DNA from: Promethearchaeota archaeon
GTDB taxonomy: Archaea > Asgardarchaeota > Lokiarchaeia > Sigyniarchaeales > SOKP01
Assembly (NCBI GenBank): GCA_019058445.1
Contig: JAHPZA010000006.1
Location: 1,212,220-1,276,219 of the forward strand
Direction of reading: 5' to 3'
DNA: 64,000 nt
Every line of letters starts with the position of its first letter. The first letter of the stretch is position 1. Of this stretch, positions 36,854 to 45,520 are shown piece by piece. The notes beneath the pieces are model-generated. The model was not told the DNA's origin. It searched no databases and worked only from the letters and a program-made list of their open reading frames with translations. Position numbers and translations under genes: made by a program.

Positions 36854-36960
36854 TGGTGCGAAAGGGGGGCTTTTCGCAACGGGAGATATTCCCGCTCTGC
36901 TTCGAACCCCCGACCTCACGGTTATCAGCCGTGCGCTATACCAGGCTAAGCCACTCTCGC
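36854..36960 (-). tRNA. tRNA-Ile(GAU) with a T-loop intron, CCA encoded
   Basis: Acceptor GCGAGAG/CTTTCGC (one G-T), anticodon stem CACGG/CCGTG with loop CTGATAA (anticodon GAT), variable AGGTC and T stem GGGGG/CCCCC. A 30-nt segment (36871-36900) interrupts the T-loop; without it the loop is TTCGAAG and the tRNA is 74 nt. The sequence continues ACCA, so CCA is encoded, unlike the other two tRNAs here. The rest of 36779-37115 is AT-rich leader for the next gene. Confidence 0.92.
36871..36900 (-). other. 30-nt canonical BHB intron in the T-loop of tRNA-Ile
   Basis: Perfect bulge-helix-bulge: outer helix GGGGG/CCCCC, 3-nt bulge AAG (36872-36870), 4-bp helix TTCG (36906-36903)/CGAA (36876-36873), 3-nt bulge AAG (36902-36900), then an inner stem containing CGGGA/TCCCG. 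Cuts after the second base of each bulge remove exactly 30 nt and leave TTCGAA joined to G60. Confidence 0.88.
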
Positions 36961-37115
36961 GTTGATGGAAAGTTTTCTTTTGATATTATTATTAAAAATG
37001 GTCTTAATTGAATAATTCTAAGGATGAATGTTTAAAAAATTTTTTGACGAGCGCATACCTAAGTTTTAATATTCATACGAATATAATTTTAATAGTAATT
37101 AATAGGAGTGGTTCA

Positions 37116-37547
37116 ATGCCCAATGTATTAAATTATTCTATTATTGGATTAGAAGATTACTCAATAAGTTTTGAGAGCTATTGTCGTCAGTGCGAAATCC
37201 AAAACCATTGTAAATACGGTAAAGAAAATCCCTTTACAATTGAAATTAATTGTAATGACTTGAACCAAGCAAAAGAAAGAATTAAATTCGAGCAACTTCA
37301 GAAACTACAGAAAACAGAGGATGTTTCGGTGCCTTATGAAGAATTAATAACAAAAGTTAAAATTAATCTCCAAAATATTTTCAGTCAATTATGGAAGGAT
37401 AAAATTAAAGCTCAGAAAGAAGATATTAGATGTCTCGATTCTCGAAAAATCGATTCTATGTTAGTAGCTCAACAAGGACAGGATTGGTGGCAAGATTTCA
37501 ACCATACTATTAAATTGATTAATAATGAATGCGAAAAAATTATTTAA
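37116..37547 (+). CDS. Unknown 143-aa protein with a Cys cluster
   Basis: Not recognised. ATG at 37116 follows a strong Shine-Dalgarno (AGGAGTGG, six bases upstream), so I prefer it over the upstream in-frame TTG at 37008. The protein has YCRQCEIQNHCKYG (three Cys, a His) near residues 23-33, which could bind zinc or an Fe-S cluster, followed by helical, charged sequence with a DWWQDF motif near the end. It is divergent from tRNA-Ile. Confidence 0.6.
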   Translation: MPNVLNYSIIGLEDYSISFESYCRQCEIQNHCKYGKENPFTIEINCNDLNQAKERIKFEQLQKLQKTEDVSVPYEELITKVKINLQNIFSQLWKDKIKAQKEDIRCLDSRKIDSMLVAQQGQDWWQDFNHTIKLINNECEKII

Positions 37548-37731
37548 ACTCCTTTTAAAATGAACTTTGGATTCGCGCATTCTCAGTAAGGACGTGAATC
37601 ATAATCAAATAACATTAATTTCCTGTTAAGTTCAGAATTTTTATCAATTCATTAAAAAGATTATAATGAAAATTGAATAATATCGCTTTACGATAATAAT
37701 CAGAAATTTGTTTAGATATAAATGAGTTATT

Positions 37732-38265
37732 TTATTGATTTTCTAATTCTGTGGCATAATATATCAACCATTTTGCCATAGCTTGAAAAGATTCTTTTAT
37801 ATTAATATCTTCCTTGGATGAGCAAAATACACATTGATTACACTTTGCTTGTTCAGCATAATCATTAGCAGTATTATAATCAGTTTCATGATTTGGTAAA
37901 TCCCATTTCATTCCCATAAGGATTATGGGGATAAATCCCGCTTTTTGACGAATTATTTTTAACCATTCTGGTATTTGCCTAAAGGTATCATAATCTGTAA
38001 TATCAAAACATATAAATGCTCCACTAGCACCTTTACAATAATCTGGTAGAAGTTCACGAAATCTTCGCTCTCCAGCAAAATCCCAAATTTGCATCTTTAC
38101 TTCCTCACTAGTATCAAGGGTTTCAGATTTTGTATGGAAACCCGCTCCTATTGTCATTTTATATCCTTCTTCAAATTTCCCAGTACAATAACGAGTGATC
38201 ATCGCAGTTTTTCCAACACCGCCGGCTCCTGCAACAATTACTTTAAAAATCCATGAGCTTTGCAT
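37732..38265 (-). CDS. Ras/Rab-like small GTPase with altered G motifs
   Basis: A 177-aa Ras-superfamily GTPase, an Asgard signature protein. G1 GAGGVGKT (13-20), switch I Thr in MTIGAGFHT, G3 WDFAGERRF (61-69), G4 MKWD (117-120) and G5 CSSKED. Two departures from Ras/Rab: the catalytic Gln after DxxG is Glu66, and the Asn of NKxD is Met117, while Lys and Asp are kept. Slow or partner-dependent GTP hydrolysis is likely. There is no C-terminal prenylation cysteine; the protein ends YYATELENQ. The gene stands alone on the minus strand. Confidence 0.9.
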   Translation of the reverse strand: MQSSWIFKVIVAGAGGVGKTAMITRYCTGKFEEGYKMTIGAGFHTKSETLDTSEEVKMQIWDFAGERRFRELLPDYCKGASGAFICFDITDYDTFRQIPEWLKIIRQKAGFIPIILMGMKWDLPNHETDYNTANDYAEQAKCNQCVFCSSKEDINIKESFQAMAKWLIYYATELENQ

Positions 38266-38493
38266 AATTTTTTAAGACCCCTTTAGATCATGTTATTAAT
38301 TATATCTAAGAATTTGAATTTAAATCTTTTTTTTACGTTAAATGTATGAAATGAGATACATGAATTTTAAACTGAAGATTTTTAATAAAATGTAGTTGAA
38401 AGAAGATATAATACTATAGTGTTAGTAATAACACATTATATGTAACGCAAAAAGAAAAAATACAAATGTATTTGATCACTTAGATAAATAATA

Positions 38494-38925
38494 ATGAGTG
38501 TTCCAATATATAAGGTTATTTTTAAAGGAATTAAGGAAAATGATGAGAGTAAGTTAAATTTAGTTTTTAAAGGTATAAGATCCGATAAAAGAATAAATAT
38601 CCCTTCTCAATTAATCTTAAATTTGAAAGAAATTAGCAAATCTGTCCAAAACGTAATATCCTATCAAAATATATCAGAAGTAATAAAGGTGGGAAAAGAT
38701 TCTTCTAGACTTTCCTATATTTATTATTTTATCATACTTTACACCTCTATAGATGGAAAAAAAAAAGGTTTTTTAATTGGAAATGAAAAAAAATTGGGAG
38801 ATATCCTTATTGGAACGTGGCCATTTAATGATGAATTCCCCACCGAAAAAATCTCTGACACAATAAGTAATTTAGTTAAGAATATCGAAAATTACAAGGA
38901 AATCTGTCTAATTAGTTCTGTATAA
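38494..38925 (+). CDS. Unknown 143-aa protein divergent from the GTPase
   Basis: Not recognised. A 143-aa alpha/beta protein with alternating strands (PIYKVIFKGIKE, SYIYYFIILYTSIDGKKKGF, GDILIGTWPF) and a last helix SDTISNLVKNIEN, a pattern close to longin or roadblock folds but not convincing. It faces away from the small-GTPase gene across 228 bp, so shared control is possible. Start ATG has no clear Shine-Dalgarno. Confidence 0.5.
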   Translation: MSVPIYKVIFKGIKENDESKLNLVFKGIRSDKRINIPSQLILNLKEISKSVQNVISYQNISEVIKVGKDSSRLSYIYYFIILYTSIDGKKKGFLIGNEKKLGDILIGTWPFNDEFPTEKISDTISNLVKNIENYKEICLISSV

Positions 38926-39519
38926 TGGGAAAATAAAAAAAATTTGCTCTATAATTTAAAATCTCTTACATCAATTTTGTTTTATAAAATTTTGTGTCTA
39001 ATTTTGGAAATATTAAAATTATTAGCCATATTTATTAAATTATTATAGATTAGATAGTACTATCTGATATAATTTTTCATATAGACTATGTTTTTTTTAT
39101 GCATTTTGCGATTTTTTAAAATAATAGCTTAGTCAACTTCGCTTAAAAAAAATTTTTTACATGATAAATATAATTTTAATTCGTAAATTATCACCAAAAA
39201 GATAGATTTAGATTTTAAAAGTAATTAGATAATATTATCTAAGTTAGGATTTTTTCTGTCGGTTTTATGTCGGCACAATATTTCAGATTAGATAATGATA
39301 ATAAGGATTCCAATTTTCAAACTGTTAGACAATCTAAAATGCAATGAGAACTATGAAATTTAGCTATTACTTATTTAATATCCTCCCTAGTAGGAATAAA
39401 AAAGCATTATTTTAAATCTAATAACTATTAAGGGATATCTGATTTTAAATAAAAGGTAAAATGCCAATTAAGAATTCAAAATCTTAGAAAAAGGCGTAGT
39501 GAAATATCAATTTAGATGG
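38926..39519. other. 594-bp region between convergent genes, with palindromes
   Basis: No ORF of note. Both flanking genes end here, so a promoter for them is not expected, yet the region holds two perfect palindromes (39052-39065 and 39225-39242), a half-copy TTAGATAATGATAA near 39286-39299 and TTAGACAATCTAA near 39325-39337, all built on a TTAGATA core. It could be the control region of an unseen small RNA or a replication/segregation element. Confidence 0.45.
39225..39242. repeat. 18-bp perfect palindrome TTAGATAATATTATCTAA
   Basis: The 18 bases read the same on both strands. A shorter perfect palindrome AGATAGTACTATCT lies 173 bases upstream (39052-39065), sharing the AGATA/TATCT arms. 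Such sites are typical of dimeric repressors. Confidence 0.7.
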
Positions 39520-39750
39520 TTAACGCCACACAAAGAAGAGCAGAAAGAACATCACACCCATCATTCCTAAAAGGAAAATCATTTGAATTTTACCTTTACT
39601 TTTTTGTTTCTGTTCATAGCCGAGATATTTATCCCTACATGCTTGTGAGCAAAATTTTTTGTCAGGGGGGATAGCTTTTCCACATATGGTACAGTGAGAA
39701 TGTGGGCCCCATTTTTTTTTAATTTGATCTTTCCATGAAGATTGAGACAT
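39520..39750 (-). CDS. DUF2116-type zinc-ribbon membrane protein
   Basis: A 76-aa protein with an N-terminal zinc ribbon (HCTICGKAIPPDKKFCSQAC: CxxC and CxxxC ligands at about 20, 23, 34, 38) and one C-terminal membrane helix (about 57-75, MIFLLGMMGVMFFLLFFVW). This matches the archaeal DUF2116 family of tail-anchored zinc-ribbon proteins, whose function is unknown. It is divergent from the oxidoreductase gene. Confidence 0.82.
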   Translation of the reverse strand: MSQSSWKDQIKKKWGPHSHCTICGKAIPPDKKFCSQACRDKYLGYEQKQKSKGKIQMIFLLGMMGVMFFLLFFVWR

Positions 39751-39889
39751 TTTTTTAAAACTTCATTTTTTCATTTTCTATTATTATAGTTAAATAACTA
39801 AAATTAAATAACTTATTGTATCTTGGTATTTATTTTGCGATCTAAAATTTTAATATTATAATTTGAGACTTTTTTAAAAGGAGGATTCC

Positions 39890-39925
39890 ATGCAAATTTC
39901 AAAGATATTATTTAAGACTTTTTAG
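39890..39925 (+). other. Possible 11-aa leader peptide before the oxidoreductase gene
   Basis: AAAGGAGGATTCC precedes ATG at 39890: the strongest Shine-Dalgarno seen in the window at ideal spacing, yet the frame stops after MQISKILFKTF. It lies within the 349-bp region 39751-40099 in front of the aldehyde:ferredoxin oxidoreductase gene and could be a leader peptide or a decayed gene start. The rest of that region is AT-rich with no ORF. Confidence 0.35.
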
Positions 39926-40099
39926 CCTTTTTAATATTCAGTAATAAAATCAATTGGGCTTTTTTAAAATATTAAAATTAATTTGCTTTGAATTTTTTGA
40001 TTTATTATTGAAGAAAGATAGAGAATACAAAATTGAAATTATTAAGGGAAGTGAAAAAAAATAAGGATCCTTGCTGAACTAAAATATGACCATCAAGAG

Positions 40100-42277
40100 A
40101 TGAATTATGGCTATACCAACCGAACCTTGTATCTTAATTTGAGTACAAATGAGATAAAAATCAAAGAAGTCACTAAGGAGATGAGAGAAAAATTCATTGG
40201 AGGAAAGGGGTTTGATCTTTGGCTCATGTGGAACGGTCTTCCCAAAGATCGGATAGTTAAATGGAATGATCCAGAAAATGAGATATGTATTGCATCAGGC
40301 CCTTTAGGAGCTAGTACATTTTATCCTGGAGCTGGAAAGTCAATAGTCACAACTATTTCTCCTTTAACAGGTATAATAATAGACAGTAATGTTGGAGGAT
40401 ATTTCGGGCCATATTTAAAATTCTCAGGCTTTGATGCGATTGAGATTCAGGGTAAAGCTAAAAGTGATGAGATTATATATATAGATGGTCAAGATCACAT
40501 TATTCAACTTGTAGAATTAGAGGAGTCTGATGGGATTTCTGAATTCTCACATACTTTAACTCAACAACTTACTGAAAAATATGCAAAGGATTCAAATCAA
40601 GGAGAAAAACAGAAAGTTTCAGTGGTGAGTACAGGTCCAGCGGCTAAGTACAGTAAATGGGGTATGCTTAATTTTTCTTGGTTTAGCAGGCGAAGGAAAT
40701 GGGCATCATATAAACAAGCGGGAAGAGGTGGGATCGGAACTGTCTTTGCTAATAAAAACATAAGAGCGCTCGTGTGCAGGGCCCCAAAAATTGATGCTAG
40801 AATGAATAATCCTGCTGATCTTCAGACATTACAAGAGATTGGAAAACAGCATCATAAAGAAATAATAGATTTAGATCCTAGTCATAATCAAATGCGCTTT
40901 GTAGGAACAGGTTATCTTCCAGATATTATGAATATAACTGATTTACTTCCTACAGAAAATTTTAGATTTGGTCAACATCGCCAGATTAAAGATAAGGATA
41001 TCCCTTTCAAAAGAGAAACATGGTATGAGCTCTTTAAAGAGGATACCGGATCTGGAGCTGATGGTTGTTGGCTTGGTTGTTCAGTAAGCTGTTCTCATTA
41101 TAAACGAGGATATATTGTTAAAACGGGTCCATTTAAAGGGCAAGAAGTTATAGTGGATGGTCCAGAGTATGAAACTATAGCTGGATGTGGTTCAAATTGG
41201 GGTGTTTGGGATCCAGAATGGGTATTAGAAGCCAATTTTTATTGTGATACATATGGTTTAGATACAATTTCAGTTGGAACTGGAATAGCATTCGTAATGG
41301 AATGCTTTGAAGAAGGTATTCTTAATAAAGAAATAACTAATGGTCTTGATTTAAATTTCGGAAATGCCGAAGCTGCTTTAGAATTACTTCATCAAATGGC
41401 AAGAGGAGAAGGTTTTGGAGTTGTTATTGGTCAAGGAATAAAAGAAATGAAACGAGTTTTTACTGAAAAATATGGAGGAGATCCCCAATTTCTACAAGAT
41501 ATTGGGATGGAACATAAAGGACTTGAATTTTCCGAATATGTCACGAAAGAATCGTTAACACAGCAAGGAGGATATGGTTTTACCAACAAAGGACCTCAGC
41601 ATGATGAAGCATGGCTAATTTTTGAAGATGTGGTGAGAAATTCAATACCTACTTTTGAAGATAAGGCAGCCGCATTAAGATGGTTCCCTTATTGGAGAAC
41701 TGTATTTTCGCTGCTAGGTCTCTGCAAATTGCCCTGGAATGATGTGGTATCAGAGAAAAATTATGAGCTTTCGATAAAAGATCCTGAAACAGGAGAATTA
41801 GTCCAAGCAAAAATATTATATCATGTTGAGTGGTATGCACAATATTTTTCAGCCGTAACTGGTATATATTCCACAATAGATGATTTAATCCAAATGTCTG
41901 AAAGGGTATACACATTTCAACGTATCTTTAATATACGACAAGGCAAGGGACTTCGAGAACATGATTCAAATCTGCCATATCGGGCAATAGGTCCGGTAAC
42001 AAAACTTGAATATGAAAGCCGTCAAGAACGCTATGATACGCAACTAAAAGAAGAGCTAGGAGTAGATATAAATAATTTAAAAACACAAGAAAAAATGAAC
42101 ATTTTAAGAAATTATCGGGAAGATCAATATATAAAGCTACAAGATGCCGTATACAAAGAACGAGGATGGACATATGGGGGCTGTCCTACAATTAAATTAG
42201 TGAAAGAATTAAGAATAAATTTTGATGATGTGATTGAATATATTAAACCATATCAAGATAAGGAGCCAAATTTATAA
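40100..42277 (+). CDS. aor: Aldehyde:ferredoxin oxidoreductase (tungstopterin enzyme)
   Basis: A 725-aa AOR-family enzyme oxidising aldehydes to acids with ferredoxin as acceptor. The N-terminal domain shows LYLNLSTNEIKI, FIGGKGFDLWLM and the tungstopterin segment ASGPLGAS. The Fe4S4 ligands are in the cluster GCWLGCSVSC with the last Cys in LGLCKLPW. It is longer than Pyrococcus AOR (about 605 aa), mainly through insertions in the middle and the last 60 residues. Sugar, amino-acid or acyl breakdown is the likely supply of aldehydes. It is monocistronic, and its end is 51 bp from convergent pyrH. Confidence 0.93.
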   Translation: MNYGYTNRTLYLNLSTNEIKIKEVTKEMREKFIGGKGFDLWLMWNGLPKDRIVKWNDPENEICIASGPLGASTFYPGAGKSIVTTISPLTGIIIDSNVGGYFGPYLKFSGFDAIEIQGKAKSDEIIYIDGQDHIIQLVELEESDGISEFSHTLTQQLTEKYAKDSNQGEKQKVSVVSTGPAAKYSKWGMLNFSWFSRRRKWASYKQAGRGGIGTVFANKNIRALVCRAPKIDARMNNPADLQTLQEIGKQHHKEIIDLDPSHNQMRFVGTGYLPDIMNITDLLPTENFRFGQHRQIKDKDIPFKRETWYELFKEDTGSGADGCWLGCSVSCSHYKRGYIVKTGPFKGQEVIVDGPEYETIAGCGSNWGVWDPEWVLEANFYCDTYGLDTISVGTGIAFVMECFEEGILNKEITNGLDLNFGNAEAALELLHQMARGEGFGVVIGQGIKEMKRVFTEKYGGDPQFLQDIGMEHKGLEFSEYVTKESLTQQGGYGFTNKGPQHDEAWLIFEDVVRNSIPTFEDKAAALRWFPYWRTVFSLLGLCKLPWNDVVSEKNYELSIKDPETGELVQAKILYHVEWYAQYFSAVTGIYSTIDDLIQMSERVYTFQRIFNIRQGKGLREHDSNLPYRAIGPVTKLEYESRQERYDTQLKEELGVDINNLKTQEKMNILRNYREDQYIKLQDAVYKERGWTYGGCPTIKLVKELRINFDDVIEYIKPYQDKEPNL

Positions 42278-42328
42278 ATTGAGGTAATTTGGGGCAGGCG
42301 ATCAGTAAAAAAAAGAAATAACACATAT

Positions 42329-43072
42329 TTAGTTACTCTTACCTTTATATGAAACTGTGGTTCCTATAAATTTAGGATTTCCATTCCAATACTCTTTAAA
42401 GTTGCCTATATCAGATCCTGACATGACTAATACATTTATATGGCTTCTTTTTAGGATCTGTAAGGAAACTGCATCAAAAATACGATATTCTCCCGCGGCG
42501 GCTTGTTTTTCATCAGTAGATTTTAGAGTGATCTCTTGAAGTTCCTCATATGAGATATTTGGGAATAGTTTTGCATCCTTATGCTTTTTCGGATCTTTAT
42601 CGTAAATACCATCAACATTCGTTAGAAGAATTAATTCCTTTGCTCCAGTATATTCCGCTACTTCAAGAGCTACTGATGTAGTAGACTGTCCTGGTTGGAG
42701 ACCCCCCATGATAATAATTTTCTTGAATAAGGTAGCTATAGAAAGCTCTTCAATTGATTTTGGAACTTGTGGATAGGCTAATTCTCCAAAAGATGTAATA
42801 ATTAGGGTAGAATTTAAACGAGAAACTTCAATTCCAATAATATCACATAAAGCTTCATTTCCTTTTAAAGATCTAATTGAATTGATATATTCTCTTGCAA
42901 TTAATCCCCCACCACATATTATAATGAGAGCATCAAATTTGGGTTTATTTTTAATAATTTCACAAAAATCAGATATTCTTTTTGAATTAATCTTCTTATC
43001 CTTTGTAAATAAGAGTGAGCCTCCTATTTTTATTACAATGCTTCCTTTTTTGTTCATAATATTTTCATTCAA
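42329..43072 (-). CDS. pyrH: Uridylate kinase (archaeal PyrH type)
   Basis: A 247-aa amino-acid-kinase-fold enzyme that phosphorylates UMP. Family marks: VIKIGGSLL near the start, the IICGGGLIAREYI glycine loop, a DIIGIEVSRLNS helix, IMGGLQPGQSTT and LLTNVDGIYDKDPKK. These match archaeal UMP kinases rather than the shorter, related MfnE kinases. Start may be ATG 43072 or the ATG five codons in. It is divergent from the pantoate kinase gene across 58 bp, so promoters overlap. Confidence 0.87.
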   Translation of the reverse strand: MNENIMNKKGSIVIKIGGSLLFTKDKKINSKRISDFCEIIKNKPKFDALIIICGGGLIAREYINSIRSLKGNEALCDIIGIEVSRLNSTLIITSFGELAYPQVPKSIEELSIATLFKKIIIMGGLQPGQSTTSVALEVAEYTGAKELILLTNVDGIYDKDPKKHKDAKLFPNISYEELQEITLKSTDEKQAAAGEYRIFDAVSLQILKRSHINVLVMSGSDIGNFKEYWNGNPKFIGTTVSYKGKSN

Positions 43073-43130
43073 TTTTTCTTTATTAATATATAGTTGATTT
43101 AATAAATTAAGTTACTCTTACTCCAGATTT

Positions 43131-44093
43131 ATGAGTGATAACACAAGAAGCATCACTGCAGAAGTGCCCCATAGGATATCAGGTTTTTTTGAGATCGTTG
43201 ATCAAATTGATGGTATTCCAATAAGCGATCCGGAAAAGATAGGATCTAGAGGAGCTGGCTTTAATCTAAGTGCTGTTGGAAAAACTAAAATCATCATTAC
43301 ACCCCTGAAAGAAAATGAGGAAAATTCCTGCAAGATATATATAAATGATGAAGAATTAAATGAAAAAGCCGAAACAACATACTATATCATTAAATTTATA
43401 CAATCCTATCTAAAAAAGCCGATTAATATAGAAATTTATCATAATTTTGAATTACCCGTAGGATGTGGATATGGAGCAAGTGGTTCTGGCGCTTTAGGGG
43501 CTATTTTTGGACTAAATAATATTTTAGATCTAAAATTAAGCTACAGAGAGCAAGGTCGTATTGCCCATATATCAGAAGTTATAAATAGGACGGGATTGGG
43601 AACAATATGTGGAATATTAGGAGGGGGTTTATGTGTTTTAGAAGAGCCCGGTTATCCCTGCGCTTTCAAATCTATTCCGGTTCCAGAAAATCTTAGTATA
43701 ATATGTGGTACTTTTGGAATGATTCATACAAAGTCTATTTTAAATTCTCCCCAGTTAAGCCTAAAAATAAAAGAAGCTGGCAGAAAAGCTTTAAAAAAGT
43801 TAAGGGCCACTCCGAATATTCAAACATTTATTATGGCTTCAATTGAATTTGTAAAGAATACTGATATACTGGATATCATGAATTTGTCTAAAACGAAAGA
43901 ACTAATTGAAAATCTTAATAAATTAGATATTTACGGAGCAAGCATGAATCAATTAGGACGTTCTGTTTATGCAATTTGTAAAGGATCAGATGAAAATAAT
44001 GTATTAGAGACTTTTAATAGTTTTAAACCAGAAATCAGTGTATATATTTCAACTATAAACAAGAAAAGTCTACAAATATTTCCAATTAAGTAA
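43131..44093 (+). CDS. Pantoate kinase (GHMP family)
   Basis: A 320-aa archaeal pantoate kinase, which makes 4-phosphopantoate in the archaeal route to coenzyme A. It starts TAEVPHRISGFFEI (aphGFw.. in the family), has SRGAGFNLSA, and the GHMP ATP loop LPVGCGYGASGSGALG, with GLGTICGILGGG later. The partner phosphopantothenate synthetase is not in the window. It ends one base before the convergent proC gene. Confidence 0.9.
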   Translation: MSDNTRSITAEVPHRISGFFEIVDQIDGIPISDPEKIGSRGAGFNLSAVGKTKIIITPLKENEENSCKIYINDEELNEKAETTYYIIKFIQSYLKKPINIEIYHNFELPVGCGYGASGSGALGAIFGLNNILDLKLSYREQGRIAHISEVINRTGLGTICGILGGGLCVLEEPGYPCAFKSIPVPENLSIICGTFGMIHTKSILNSPQLSLKIKEAGRKALKKLRATPNIQTFIMASIEFVKNTDILDIMNLSKTKELIENLNKLDIYGASMNQLGRSVYAICKGSDENNVLETFNSFKPEISVYISTINKKSLQIFPIK

Positions 44094-44094
44094 T

Positions 44095-44907
44095 TTAAGA
44101 TTCATTTAATGCTCTTGATTTTTCAGTAGCCACTTCTACCGCCCTCATTAATGTTGATCTTAGTTTAGCTCTTTCTAGTTCATGAAGAGCAGTAATAGTT
44201 GTTCCTCCAGGTGAGCATACCATATCTTTTAATTCTCCAGGATGTTTCCCTGTTTCTAAAACTAATTTTGCAGCTCCTAAAGCGGTTTGAGCTGCTAATT
44301 TAATGGCAACCTTTCTAGAGAGCCCCATTTTCACACCGCCATCTGCTAATGCTTCAATAATGATAAAAAAATAAGCCGGTCCACTTCCAGATAATCCAGT
44401 AACAGTATCTAAATGTTCTTCATCTAATTCAACCACAACGCCACCTGAATTGAAAATTTTTTTAACAAATTCTATGCTACCATCTCTTATTTTATTATTG
44501 TGAGTGATTGCTGATGCCCCTGCTCCAACCATTAATGGGGTATTAGTCATTATCCGGATAATTCCCACATCATTACTAACATATTTTTCTATATGCCTTA
44601 TAGCGACACCAGCGGCAATTGAGATAATAGTATTCTCAGGTTTTATGTTTGGACCAATTTCTTCCAATACGAAATTAATTATTTGGGGTTTCACAGCTAA
44701 TAATATATAATTCGAAGTTTGAACTAAATGAGAATTATTTTGAGCGATCTTAACTCCTAACTCTTTGAAAATATTATCTGTAACAACATGATCCTTGTCA
44801 TAAATAATGATCTTATCCTTTTCTATAACATTATTCTTAATAATCGTTCTTAGTAAAGCAGACCCCATTGTTCCAGTTCCAATAATACCTAATTCATTTT
44901 CAAACAT
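44095..44907 (-). CDS. proC: Pyrroline-5-carboxylate reductase
   Basis: A 270-aa NADPH-dependent enzyme for the last step of proline synthesis. Rossmann motif LGIIGTGTMGSAL, later IIRIMTNTPLMVGAGASAI and the strongly conserved GLSGSGPAYFFIIIEALADGGVKMGL (given in part) followed by SPGGTTITALHELE. I start at ATG 44907 (MFENELGIIG), the position usual for ProC; an in-frame TTG lies eight codons upstream (44931). Confidence 0.95.
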   Translation of the reverse strand: MFENELGIIGTGTMGSALLRTIIKNNVIEKDKIIIYDKDHVVTDNIFKELGVKIAQNNSHLVQTSNYILLAVKPQIINFVLEEIGPNIKPENTIISIAAGVAIRHIEKYVSNDVGIIRIMTNTPLMVGAGASAITHNNKIRDGSIEFVKKIFNSGGVVVELDEEHLDTVTGLSGSGPAYFFIIIEALADGGVKMGLSRKVAIKLAAQTALGAAKLVLETGKHPGELKDMVCSPGGTTITALHELERAKLRSTLMRAVEVATEKSRALNES

Positions 44908-44991
44908 AAATAGTACAGCGCTTTTTCTCAAATAAATTTTATGATTTATTTAAAAAATTTTAATAAATAGAGCACATAATTTTTGAGTTAT

Positions 44992-45510
44992 TCAAAAAGG
45001 AGTATTAAAATCATCACCAATAAGCTGGCAATCACTTATTCCATAGTCATCCCAAATTTTGTGCTCTAAAAGTATGTCATTGTCGATCAGTCCTACCAAA
45101 CGAAATTTATAATGTTGAAAAAACTTTATACCATTCTTATATTTTTTAGGTAATTTTATACAGATTGAAGCAATTCCCATTTTTTTTTGGATCATTAAAA
45201 AAGACTCTAAGAGAGTTGTAGCGATGTGTTTTCTTCGAAATTTTGGATTTACATATAATAAATAGAGATATATCGTAGGAATAAGATTTTCTATTGAATC
45301 GACTTTATGAGTTTGTTGCTCTGACACTAACATTCCTGCTAAATTATTCTCATAATAAGCAGCTAAAACAAAAATTTTATTTTTTAGAAATTTTTGTTGA
45401 AAATCATCAATAAATTCTAGAAATTCTTGAGCACAGAGTTTCAAATCAAATAGATCTTCAGTATTGGCCACTTTTATTGAAATATTCTTTTCATGTTTAT
45501 TAGATCTCAT
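44992..45510 (-). CDS. GNAT-family N-acetyltransferase
   Basis: A 172-aa acetyltransferase-fold protein. Motif A is seen as LLYVNPKFRRKHIATTLLESF, with R-x-x-x-I/G-A for acetyl-CoA (the usual Gly is His here: RRKHIA). Preceding strands FVLAAYYENNLAGMLVSE fit GNAT. Substrate unknown. It follows mfnB by 10 bp on the same strand, so the two are probably co-transcribed. Confidence 0.75.
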   Translation of the reverse strand: MRSNKHEKNISIKVANTEDLFDLKLCAQEFLEFIDDFQQKFLKNKIFVLAAYYENNLAGMLVSEQQTHKVDSIENLIPTIYLYLLYVNPKFRRKHIATTLLESFLMIQKKMGIASICIKLPKKYKNGIKFFQHYKFRLVGLIDNDILLEHKIWDDYGISDCQLIGDDFNTPF

Positions 45511-45520
45511 GTGATATCTA

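Noticed and set aside
37008..37115. Upstream extension of the Cys-cluster gene from TTG 37008
   Set aside because: ATG 37116 has a strong Shine-Dalgarno; the extension starts right after tRNA-Ile and looks non-coding.
42329..43072. MfnE assignment for the amino-acid kinase
   Set aside because: The GGLQPGQSTT, DIIGIEVSRLNS and VDGIYDKDPKK motifs match archaeal UMP kinase.
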